From an uncultured bacterium (GTDB lineage: Bacteria; Hydrogenedentota; Hydrogenedentia; Hydrogenedentales; Hydrogenedentaceae), in NCBI GenBank assembly GCA_938014335.1, contig CALLRP010000026.1, forward strand, positions 1-64,000: a stretch of DNA of 64,000 nucleotides, read 5' to 3'. Below, one piece after another: positions 56,391 to 64,000 of this stretch (positions within the stretch are counted from its first letter, which is position 1; every line of letters starts with the position of its first letter). A model generated the notes under the pieces. It was not told the origin of the DNA. It searched no databases and was given only the letters and a program-made list of their open reading frames with translations. The translations under genes were made by a program, and so were the position numbers.

Positions 56391-57611
56391 TTAAAACCGG
56401 TCTATTTTCCAAACATAAGGAAATCTTTTTGGGAATATTGTTATAAGAAAGTTTTTTGCATTTGTAGAAACAAAAAATCTTTTTTTCACTAATACATCAC
56501 ACATATAAATATACCCTGCTAATAGTTGTGCCAATTCTCCTTTATCAATAGAAATTTTATTTCGTCCTAATTTTTTCATAATACTTATACAGCCTTTACG
56601 AAAATGAACACAGTAGGGGATACCCGAAATCAATATAGTTACTTCATCATCTTGTTGTAAAAATGTTTTTTGTTGTATTAACTTTTCCCATTCTGGAATC
56701 ATACATTCTAAAGTTTCTTCTTCATTAATTACTGCCATCATCCCACCTTCATTTCTTTTATAGTGAGTTTCATGAATAGAGTAATGATGGATTAAAAGAT
56801 GTACAGAGGGATGACATGGCGGGACAGTAATTTGTATTTTTCCTAACTTTTCTTTTTCTGCAAATTTTCCTATGGCATGTAATACTGCTTTTGATGTTTC
56901 TATATCGCTTGAACCTATTTCCTGAATTAATAATATATCTCCATCATTTTTCTTGGGTAAAAAATATCCCAATATTTTCCCATTTATGTCCATCACTGTT
57001 CTACCATGTTGCCATTCCCGCCATTTTACAGCGAAGTGTGCTTGTGTCCTTATAATAGAACAGGCGATGTCTTCCTCTCCCTTTTCATGAATTTTCCTTA
57101 ATAACAGTATGTCCGCAGGTTTCATTCTTCGGACTTTGTATGGAATAGGTTTAAAATTTAATGCTTCTTTTGTTGTTATATTTACATAATACTCGGGTAA
57201 AGTTGTAGCAAATCCGAACCGATGGTAAAAATTAGGGATACCGAAAAGCATAGAAACATGATAAGAGTTGGCTTTCATATATTGAACAGAGTTTTGTATA
57301 AGTTCGCTGGCAATTCCTTTATTTCTGAAATGCCCCGCAGTAGAAACCCAGCCAATTCCGCCCATTTTTAGTCTGGCTTCGCCAATACGAATTGTATCTG
57401 TAGTAATACGCAATGCAGATACAATTTTCCCTTTGTAAATTGCTATACGGACATGTTCATTTTGAAAATTTGGATATTTAGATCCAACACTTATTAACCA
57501 ATCATTAGCGACATAGAAATCTTGACGGGATATAGTTGCCATTAATTGAATGGCTTCATCTACTTCTCTTTGTGTATTGGCACCTCTTATTTCAAGATTT
57601 TCAGTTAACAT
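56391..57611 (-). CDS. GNAT acetyltransferase with C-terminal SCP2-like domain (Eis-like)
   Basis: The 406-residue protein begins with a GNAT domain (acetyl-CoA motif FRNKGIASELIQN, then NFYHRFGF). The rest resembles the second GNAT-like and sterol-carrier-like parts of Eis-type acetyltransferases. Such enzymes acetylate amines, but the target is not evident. The stop codon lies 11 bases before the ATG of the sensor kinase, so they are probably co-expressed. Confidence 0.78.
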   Translation of the reverse strand: MLTENLEIRGANTQREVDEAIQLMATISRQDFYVANDWLISVGSKYPNFQNEHVRIAIYKGKIVSALRITTDTIRIGEARLKMGGIGWVSTAGHFRNKGIASELIQNSVQYMKANSYHVSMLFGIPNFYHRFGFATTLPEYYVNITTKEALNFKPIPYKVRRMKPADILLLRKIHEKGEEDIACSIIRTQAHFAVKWREWQHGRTVMDINGKILGYFLPKKNDGDILLIQEIGSSDIETSKAVLHAIGKFAEKEKLGKIQITVPPCHPSVHLLIHHYSIHETHYKRNEGGMMAVINEEETLECMIPEWEKLIQQKTFLQQDDEVTILISGIPYCVHFRKGCISIMKKLGRNKISIDKGELAQLLAGYIYMCDVLVKKRFFVSTNAKNFLITIFPKRFPYVWKIDRF

Positions 57612-57675
57612 AAATTTCCATATTATGAATTGTTGTTAATTATATAAGAAAGGGGATAAAAGTGCTACTTTTTCG

Positions 57676-59067
57676 CTATTCGTGTCGTAGTGCTTCCACA
57701 GGATCCATGTTGGCAGCACGAAGAGCAGGATATATCCCAAAAATAACCCCAATCCCTGCTGAAATACCAAAAGCAATTAAAGGACTCCATAAACGAATAA
57801 TGGTAGGCATTGTAGCAAAGTATGTAATAAGATAAGGTATAAAAAGTCCCAATGCAATACCCATAAGTCCACCTGTTCCCGACATGATTATTGTTTCTAT
57901 AAGAAATTGGAGAATTATATCTCTTTTTCGCGCTCCTAATGCTCTCCGAATTCCAATCTCTCTTGTCCTTTCTGTAACGGTTGCTAACATAATATTCATA
58001 ATACCTATACCTCCGACGAGTAAAGATATTCCCGCTATGGTACCCAATACAAGGTTGAAAATTTGTTTCGTTCGTTCTGCTTGTCTCAACAATTCTAAAG
58101 GTATAGTAAGTTCATAGTCTCTCTGTTTGTGATATTTTTGTAATATACTATCTACAATCTTCGCGACTTCTTCTACTCTTTCTTCTACATTAACCATTAC
58201 GATTAATTCATGTAGTTCAACTCTTTCTGCTTCAAATGTCCCTGTGGTTCTTCTGACCAATGTTTCTCCAAATCTTTTTTGCGCTGCGGTAATGGGGATA
58301 TAAATTCGATATTGAGGGGTTGCTATAGGTCCCTTCTGTTCATCTCTTTTTCCTATTTCTCTTTGAGGAGAAAATCTTTCTCCTGGTTTTCTACTTTTAT
58401 TTTGATTTTCTGAAGTTTGCACCAGGAAACTTTGTGTTTGAGATGGAGTCCCAATATTTCCTTCATCTTCTATAATACCAATTACTTTATAATAGTCCGA
58501 ACCGATGCGAACACTTTTCCCTACAGGGTCTCCGTTAGGGAATAAAGATGTTATTGTGTTTATTGACAAAACACATACATTCTGAACAGATTGCACTTCA
58601 ATTTCTGTAAAATATCGTCCTTCAATAATTTGTAGTTCCCTCATTTCAGGATACCAACTTACTGTTCCTACTATCTGTCCATCAACTCTCCATTGTGTAT
58701 TCCATACGACATCACGGATAATTCTATTTGGGACTAATATTTCTACATCGGGAATTGTGGAGCGTATTCTCGTAGCATCTGCCCATGTTATTCCATATTC
58801 GATTGCACGACTTCTTTGTCCTGTGGCTTTCTGTTCCAACGAAGGTTTTACACTACGGACAATGATATTTTTACTACCTAATCTCCGAATTTGATCTTGT
58901 GCTACTTGACTTGCTCCTTCCCCGACGGCTAACATCGCAATTACTGAAGCGACTCCGAATACAATACCTAACATTGTTAATAAAGAGCGTAATCTGTGCA
59001 ACCACAGGCTTTTAAAGCCCATCTTGACGATTCTTATCCAACGATATATAGAGAGAACACTTAACAT
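57676..59067 (-). CDS. MacB/FtsX-type ABC transporter permease
   Basis: The 463-residue protein has an N-terminal membrane segment, a large periplasmic region (about residues 50-325) and three C-terminal helices with GISLLVGGIGIMNIMLATV, matching MacB-type mechanotransmission permeases. REIGIRRALGARKRDI is a strong landmark. The ATPase is a separate gene 10 bases upstream, so MacB is split here. It would work with the MFP and the TolC-like protein to move lipoproteins, peptides or toxins outward. Confidence 0.92.
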   Translation of the reverse strand: MLSVLSIYRWIRIVKMGFKSLWLHRLRSLLTMLGIVFGVASVIAMLAVGEGASQVAQDQIRRLGSKNIIVRSVKPSLEQKATGQRSRAIEYGITWADATRIRSTIPDVEILVPNRIIRDVVWNTQWRVDGQIVGTVSWYPEMRELQIIEGRYFTEIEVQSVQNVCVLSINTITSLFPNGDPVGKSVRIGSDYYKVIGIIEDEGNIGTPSQTQSFLVQTSENQNKSRKPGERFSPQREIGKRDEQKGPIATPQYRIYIPITAAQKRFGETLVRRTTGTFEAERVELHELIVMVNVEERVEEVAKIVDSILQKYHKQRDYELTIPLELLRQAERTKQIFNLVLGTIAGISLLVGGIGIMNIMLATVTERTREIGIRRALGARKRDIILQFLIETIIMSGTGGLMGIALGLFIPYLITYFATMPTIIRLWSPLIAFGISAGIGVIFGIYPALRAANMDPVEALRHE

Positions 59068-59076
59068 AGTAATAAT

Positions 59077-59781
59077 TTATACACTAATTCTTTTTGATAT
59101 TCTTTCATCTTTTTCTATTAATCCGTCTTTCAACCTTATGATCCTATCTCCGTATTTTGCTATGTTTTCATCGTGGGTTACCATAATAATAGTTTTGCCT
59201 TGCTCATGAAGTTCAGTAAATATACCCATAATTTCTTTTCCCGATGTTGAATCCAAATTTCCAGTAGGTTCGTCTGCAAGTATAACTAATGGATTATTCA
59301 CTAATGCACGTGCAATACCTACTCTTTGTTGTTGTCCACCAGAAAGTTCTGTTGGTTTATGATATAGCCTTTCTGCTAATCCAATACGGGATGCCAATTC
59401 AATAGATTTGTTTCTGCTTTCATTAGGCGAAACCCCCTGATAGTAAAGCGGTATTTCAATATTTTCTACTACAGACAATTGCGGGATAAGGTTGTAAGAT
59501 TGAAACACAAAACCAAGATAACTACATCTCATATCGGATAGAGTATCGTCATCCATTGCAGAAATATCACAACCATTTAGGTAATATTTTCCCTCTGTAG
59601 GTTTATCTAAACAACCTAATAGATTCAACAAAGTTGACTTTCCACAACCGGAAGGTCCCATGATACAAACAAACTCCCCCTCATCTATCTCCATATCTAT
59701 ACCTCTTAATGCATAAATATCAACGCTGCCCATTTTATAATTTTTCTTTAGTTTTTCTAATTTTATTACACATTTTTTCAA
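59077..59781 (-). CDS. ABC transporter ATP-binding protein, LolD/MacB type
   Basis: The 234-residue ATPase has Walker [11 protein letters not shown], the signature [19 protein letters not shown] and Walker [14 protein letters not shown]. The start is a TTG with an AAGGAAG ribosome site 7 bases upstream; an in-phase ATG is not available nearby. It lies between the MFP and permease genes in a tripartite export operon. Confidence 0.94.
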   Translation of the reverse strand: MKKCVIKLEKLKKNYKMGSVDIYALRGIDMEIDEGEFVCIMGPSGCGKSTLLNLLGCLDKPTEGKYYLNGCDISAMDDDTLSDMRCSYLGFVFQSYNLIPQLSVVENIEIPLYYQGVSPNESRNKSIELASRIGLAERLYHKPTELSGGQQQRVGIARALVNNPLVILADEPTGNLDSTSGKEIMGIFTELHEQGKTIIMVTHDENIAKYGDRIIRLKDGLIEKDERISKRISV

Positions 59782-59792
59782 TTTATACTTCC

Positions 59793-61589
59793 TTAGCTCT
59801 CTTTTTTTTCTTTGGGTCTGGCTTGGATTGACTGACCGGGCGTATATAACAAAACTTTTTCATTTTCATTCAGTCCCTCTTTTATTTCGATAAACGACTC
59901 ATTAAATTCCCCAGTTTTTACCATTCTCATTTCTACCTCATTCCCCTTCTGCACATAACACACCTGTTGGTTATCCACATTAAATATACTTTGTAGAGGG
60001 ACATATAATACGTTCTTTAATTCTGCTACCCGTATTTCTACTTGAGCCGTCATGCCCGGCTTCAACCATGGATATTTTCCATCAATAATGATAAATGTAT
60101 CATATACCTTTAAATCAGGATTTAGCCATCTATTCTGGGCATTTGGTAAAACAGCAACTTTATCTACTGTCCCTGTTAAAGACTCTTCCGGAAAAGCATC
60201 TACGCGTATTCGGACTTTTTGTCCTGGTTTTACCCTTTTGATGTTTGATTCATGAACTTTTGAACGTACTTGCATAACGGAAGTATCTGGAATCGTTATT
60301 ATAATTTGTCTTTCACGAACAGAAGTCCCCTCTTGTATTCGCTCTTGCATAAACCGGTCTTCTTCTCCCCCATAAACAACCAAACCGGGCTTTGTTGCTC
60401 GTATTTTACATTTCTGTATTTGCTCATCTAGTTCTCTCTTTTTTCGAGATTCAAGAGCAAATTGTGCTTTAGCTGAATTTAGATTGGCTTCGGTCTGAGC
60501 TAAACGAGATTTAGCAAGTTTTTGTATCCGAATATATTTCCATACTGCCTCAATATATTCTGCCACAAGTCGTTCTGCTTGCTTTGGAAATTCATACTGA
60601 ATAAAAAGCGACTTATTTGTGTTTGCTTGTTCTAAAGCCACTTGTTTTCTTTTTAATGTTAACTCATCGGTTTCAAGATCTGTCTGTGTTACAAACGCTT
60701 TTTCGAATAATCTTCGAGTTCCTTCCAATTTTTTTTGCGATAATTTAACATCTTCTTCGGCTAAAATAACATCTGTCGTATATTTTTGTAAGGTTTGTTG
60801 AGCGACACCATCTCCTAACAATGCGGAGTCTGCATATTTTCTAAAATCAATACCTTCCGATGTGATGGAAGATATCAACATTCTTGCCGAGTTTTCTTCC
60901 GTTTCAGGGGTAGAAGTTATTTCATCACTCTTGTTATTTCCCTCATTATTATCATTGTTGTTTTTCTCTTCTATATTTTTTATCCTATTTAACTCTTCTT
61001 CATTCATTTTATTTTCTTTTTCCAATAGAGCTAATTTTTGGATACTTCCTTCATCTACACCTATTTTTTTCAATATATCATTCGTAGTAGTAATCCCTAA
61101 ATATTTTTCAATATCCATTCGAGCAAATTTTACGGCTAATTCATTTTGTCGGATATCTATTTCGTTTTGATTTTTTTGGATTTCATGTTGTTCTTCTGCA
61201 TTAGCCAGACTTGCTTTCGCCCTTTGAAAACTTAATTCTTGTTCTGTTTGTTGATCTAATAGTTTTTTTGCATCGAGTTCTACTAATATTTTTCCTGCCT
61301 GAACATCTTCTGGAGTAACATAATATCCTTCCTCTACAATACTCAATATTTTTGTTTCTCCCTGTACTTCTGACTTTATTTGTAAAGACTCTTTTGCTTC
61401 AATACTTCCCCCTTCTAAAATAGTAACCTCAAAATCTCCCCTCGTTACTGGAAAAACTATGTTCGTAGTAATTTGGCGTTTATTGTATGTGTTTTTATAA
61501 TAGAAGATATATGAAAGTATAATTAGAATTACTATTATTATAGGGAACCAGAATATTTTTCGTTTTCTCTTTGTCGTATTAGTTAACAT
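59793..61589 (-). CDS. Membrane fusion protein (HlyD/MacA family), enlarged
   Basis: The 598-residue protein has one N-terminal transmembrane segment (about residues 13-30), then the lipoyl-type half, a long coiled-coil hairpin (residues about 120-400) and the closing beta-barrel (VHESNIKRVKPGQKVRIRVD). Typical MacA proteins are near 370 residues. The extra length is mostly coiled coil, interrupted by an Asn/Glu/Thr-rich insert (about 205-235). It overlaps the end of the TolC-like gene by 11 bases, with a GGAGG ribosome site inside that gene. Confidence 0.88.
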   Translation of the reverse strand: MLTNTTKRKRKIFWFPIIIVILIILSYIFYYKNTYNKRQITTNIVFPVTRGDFEVTILEGGSIEAKESLQIKSEVQGETKILSIVEEGYYVTPEDVQAGKILVELDAKKLLDQQTEQELSFQRAKASLANAEEQHEIQKNQNEIDIRQNELAVKFARMDIEKYLGITTTNDILKKIGVDEGSIQKLALLEKENKMNEEELNRIKNIEEKNNNDNNEGNNKSDEITSTPETEENSARMLISSITSEGIDFRKYADSALLGDGVAQQTLQKYTTDVILAEEDVKLSQKKLEGTRRLFEKAFVTQTDLETDELTLKRKQVALEQANTNKSLFIQYEFPKQAERLVAEYIEAVWKYIRIQKLAKSRLAQTEANLNSAKAQFALESRKKRELDEQIQKCKIRATKPGLVVYGGEEDRFMQERIQEGTSVRERQIIITIPDTSVMQVRSKVHESNIKRVKPGQKVRIRVDAFPEESLTGTVDKVAVLPNAQNRWLNPDLKVYDTFIIIDGKYPWLKPGMTAQVEIRVAELKNVLYVPLQSIFNVDNQQVCYVQKGNEVEMRMVKTGEFNESFIEIKEGLNENEKVLLYTPGQSIQARPKEKKES

Positions 61590-63432
61590 CTTTTATCTCC
61601 TCCCACTTCCCGTCGGGTTTTATATATAAAATTCCAATGTTTTTCCAGAACTCGAGACGGGCTATATTATGGGATATTATTGCGGAAGTTAAATTATTTT
61701 GTGCTCTTGTTAAATCATTTTGAGCATCTACCAAATCTAACGCAGTTGCTCTGCCTAATTCTGCAAGTAGATTTTGTTCTTCTACACGGCGTTGGCTTAA
61801 TTCTACACTTTTTTGGGCAATTTCATAATTTCTCTTTGCTTGTTCTAAATTTCTCCATGCAGTTCTGACATCCAATTTGACTTGGTCTTCTTTTAGTGAT
61901 AATTCTCTTTTTACCCTTTCATAATTTATCAACGCGGTCCTGTAGGCATTTCTTTCTTCTTTTTGATTTAATGGTAAATCAAGGTTTAATCCTCCGCCAT
62001 AAACACCTCTTCTAAAATTTAAATCTTCAAAGTTTGTTTTCCCTTGATTTGTTACTGTCCCCTCAAAAAATAAATCTACGCCTGGTTTTAGAGCATTTTC
62101 GGCAATTTTTATTTTTCGGAGGGCATCTTCGACAATATCTTTTTGTGTATAAATCTCTAATCGTGTTACTAATGCTACTTTTACTGCTTCTTCATCTGTA
62201 ATTTGGGGATGTTTTAATCCTTCTTCTTTTAGTTTTATTAATTCCTTGGAGTCAAGTATTACAAGACTATCTGTTGATAAACCTATCGAAATTTTAAATT
62301 CATCTAAGGATTCTTTATATCTTCTTAATGAATTTATCCAGGTATCTTCTGCACTTAATAATGCCTGCTGGAGACGTCCTATTTCCGTTAATGTTTTTCT
62401 CCCTTCTTGAGCAAAAGCATTTTCCCTTTCATAACTGGCTTTAAAATTTAAATAACTCTGATAATTATTTTTAACAATGTCTCGTTGTTCTAATACTGAA
62501 TAATATGCTTTACAAATTCTAACAACAAACTCTTGACGATATCGTGTAAAATCACGCAAATCATATAAAACATTTCTTTCGGCTTGGGTTAGTCGTTCTG
62601 CTGAAATTTCTCTTCCCCTACCTCTCCATAATGGCTGTGTAAAGGAAGCAGAGATAACACTCCCTGCTTCCTTATTAGGATTCCCATTCAAAAAACGGAA
62701 AAAGTTATTTGTAAGTTGTAAGGCTAATCTACCCCCCCCTAATAATAACATTGATACTCCTGTTTGTAATGAAGCTTTTGCAGATTGCTTATCAACAATT
62801 TCTATATCTGGTTTTGTCCAACCTGCAATATCTCCTGCTTGTTCCAATATCTGATGATATTGCCTTAATATCTGAGCGGAAGTCCCTGTAAGGGCTTGAA
62901 TATTAGGGATTGAGGTTTGAAATGCATCTAAGGCGTAAGTATATTCTGAAGGAACCTTTTTATCATAAGTTTGTTGTGTAACTGTTATTTTGTTCTTATT
63001 CAAAAATAGAGGTGTATATTTATATCTATCTAAAGTTAAACCTAAAGCGGAGAGATATAATGTTTCTTTTCGAGTAAGATATTCTCTACTACAATTCATG
63101 GCTATTTCAAGAGCTTTTTCTAATGAAAGTAAATAATATTCCTGACCTATATTTTGATTCGCTCCAAATGCTTCTTCCGTTTCGATATATATAGGTAAAT
63201 TTTCTAACGGGTTATAATCTTTTTGAGTTTCTATATTGAATTCTTTTAACATGCCTGGGACTTCTTCACTCTTTGTTTTAATTATTTGAAGTGTTTCTTT
63301 ATCCGCAGATTTTTTGTATCTATCTTTTGAACATGCAGTGATAACGCATGAAACACTTATACAAATAGTTAAATAAAAAAGTGACTTATATAAATATATG
63401 TTTTTTTTAAGATTATTCATTGTCTTTTTCAT
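61579..63432 (-). CDS. TolC-family outer membrane lipoprotein
   Basis: The 617-residue protein has a signal sequence ending in a lipobox-like VITAC, then two TolC repeats. Landmarks are ARLEFWKNIGIL near the end, VDAQNDLTRAQNNLTSA and the preceding coiled-coil segments. It would be the outer channel of the tripartite exporter encoded by the next three genes. At 617 residues it is longer than usual; the extra part is at the N-terminus (about residues 40-200). No strong ribosome site is seen before the ATG. Confidence 0.88.
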   Translation of the reverse strand: MKKTMNNLKKNIYLYKSLFYLTICISVSCVITACSKDRYKKSADKETLQIIKTKSEEVPGMLKEFNIETQKDYNPLENLPIYIETEEAFGANQNIGQEYYLLSLEKALEIAMNCSREYLTRKETLYLSALGLTLDRYKYTPLFLNKNKITVTQQTYDKKVPSEYTYALDAFQTSIPNIQALTGTSAQILRQYHQILEQAGDIAGWTKPDIEIVDKQSAKASLQTGVSMLLLGGGRLALQLTNNFFRFLNGNPNKEAGSVISASFTQPLWRGRGREISAERLTQAERNVLYDLRDFTRYRQEFVVRICKAYYSVLEQRDIVKNNYQSYLNFKASYERENAFAQEGRKTLTEIGRLQQALLSAEDTWINSLRRYKESLDEFKISIGLSTDSLVILDSKELIKLKEEGLKHPQITDEEAVKVALVTRLEIYTQKDIVEDALRKIKIAENALKPGVDLFFEGTVTNQGKTNFEDLNFRRGVYGGGLNLDLPLNQKEERNAYRTALINYERVKRELSLKEDQVKLDVRTAWRNLEQAKRNYEIAQKSVELSQRRVEEQNLLAELGRATALDLVDAQNDLTRAQNNLTSAIISHNIARLEFWKNIGILYIKPDGKWEEIKDVN

Positions 63433-63464
63433 TTATTTATTGTATAAAGACTTTTTTATTTTTA

Positions 63465-64000
63465 TTATGGTTTTATTGTTTTCTCGTTATGGAGTTTGTA
63501 AAAATAATATTCGATTTGTTTGATATCTTCTCTTATAGCTTGAACAAGTTCTTCTTTACTTGAAAATTTCTTTTCAGGTCTTATATGTTTATGAAAGACA
63601 ATTTCTATTTTTTGATTTAATATTTCTTCATGGAAGTTTATAATATGTGCTTCAACTGCAAAATCTTGCTGACGGATAGTTGGAGCAATACCAATATTTA
63701 CTGCGGATGGTAGAATCTGCCCATCTTCCAAAATGCATTCAGCGGAATAAACACCATGTGGGGGGATTGCACTATGAAATGGGAGTATGTTCGCAGTGGG
63801 AAAACCTAATTGTTTACCAATTCCTCTCCCTTTTACTACTTGCCCCATCAAGGAATACCTCCTCCCTAAGAAATCAACCATTTTTTCCATCTCTCCTTCT
63901 AAAACTAACTCACGAATAAGAGAACTACTTACTCTTTCCCCTTGAATAACCAACGGTGGTATTTGCTTTACCTTAAAGTTATAGGTTTTTCCATATTTTT
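63465..64000 (-). CDS. ribF: Riboflavin kinase / FMN adenylyltransferase RibF, C-terminal part
   Basis: The frame runs off the right edge; the 15 codons before the apparent TTG at 63953 continue in frame (ending KVKQIPPL), so this is the 3' part of a longer gene. The end of the adenylyltransferase domain is marked by ERVSSSLIREL. The riboflavin kinase domain has GRGIGKQLGFPTANI, GVYSAECILEDG and NIGIAPTI. Together these make FMN and FAD from riboflavin. It is first in the minus-strand block at the right edge and is 32 bases upstream of the TolC-like gene. Confidence 0.93.
   Translation of the reverse strand, partial: KYGKTYNFKVKQIPPLVIQGERVSSSLIRELVLEGEMEKMVDFLGRRYSLMGQVVKGRGIGKQLGFPTANILPFHSAIPPHGVYSAECILEDGQILPSAVNIGIAPTIRQQDFAVEAHIINFHEEILNQKIEIVFHKHIRPEKKFSSKEELVQAIREDIKQIEYYFYKLHNEKTIKP

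Overview
The window is AT-rich bacterial chromosome with dense, mostly co-directional gene runs. I saw no rRNA, tRNA, CRISPR array, transposase or phage gene. The organism looks Gram-negative: there is a TolC/MFP/ABC export set, several lipoproteins and a bactofilin. It also looks at least partly anaerobic, with a complete [FeFe]-hydrogenase locus and its Rex regulator. A pseudopilin of the H-X9-DG type, EF-hand/dockerin proteins with Pro-Glu-Gly-Glu linkers, and cytoplasmic GH38 mannosidases suggest the Planctomycetes/Lentisphaerae/Hydrogenedentota part of the tree. That placement is inference; no marker gene here settles it.

Layout. 0-6.1 kb: a GH38 alpha-mannosidase, a glutathione peroxidase-like protein, and a bactofilin / YugP-type protease / FlgT-like secreted protein operon. 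6.2-9.8 kb: lipA, a free-standing lipoyl-domain protein, hom and thrC. 9.8-31.0 kb: a 21-kb unbroken minus-strand run that starts at rex and passes through hydC, an HndB-like gene, a secreted DUF4832-like protein, hydB, hydA, a response regulator, hydG, aspA, hydF and hydE. It continues through leuC, leuD, an FmdB-like protein, two lipoproteins and a TPR protein to a second GH38 protein. 31.2-38.9 kb: an SGNH hydrolase, an orphan nucleotidyltransferase with the apparent stub of a HEPN partner, a PflA-like radical SAM enzyme, a pilin, a three-haem cytochrome peroxidase and a methyltransferase. 38.9-47.6 kb: a 16-EF-hand secreted protein, a small dockerin protein, a methyltransferase, a Gfo/Idh/MocA oxidoreductase, a pentapeptide-repeat protein, a penicillin-acylase-like lipoprotein and an RRM protein. 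48.0-54.5 kb: cysK, metY, a metX-metW fusion and aconitase. 54.5-64.0 kb, minus strand: ribF (partial), a TolC-like lipoprotein, MFP, ABC ATPase, permease, GNAT enzyme and sensor kinase.

How the parts fit. The most coherent system is the hydrogenase locus. The catalytic subunit HydA has its three maturases (HydE, HydF, HydG) in the same run. HydC and the HndB-like protein carry the NuoE/2Fe-2S functions. The NuoF-type subunit HydB is fused to a complete GltD/NfnB-like FAD-NAD(P)H module, so the complex may exchange electrons with NADH, with a second nucleotide (probably NADPH) and with H2. Upstream of rex, two identical 23-bp direct repeats containing Rex-like operators flank a perfect 9-bp-arm palindrome and overlap a plausible promoter, which suggests NADH/NAD+-controlled expression. 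Hom/ThrC and MetXW/MetY/CysK use homoserine and sulfide for threonine, methionine and cysteine. LeuCD serve leucine synthesis.

The observations most worth following up are the HydB-GltD fusion, the Rex control region, the second GH38 protein with Phe where the catalytic Asp should be, the TSCSPGW variant of the HydA L1 motif, the secreted DUF4832-like gene inside the hydrogenase operon, the decayed HEPN partner, and the duplicated C-terminal module of the EF-hand protein.
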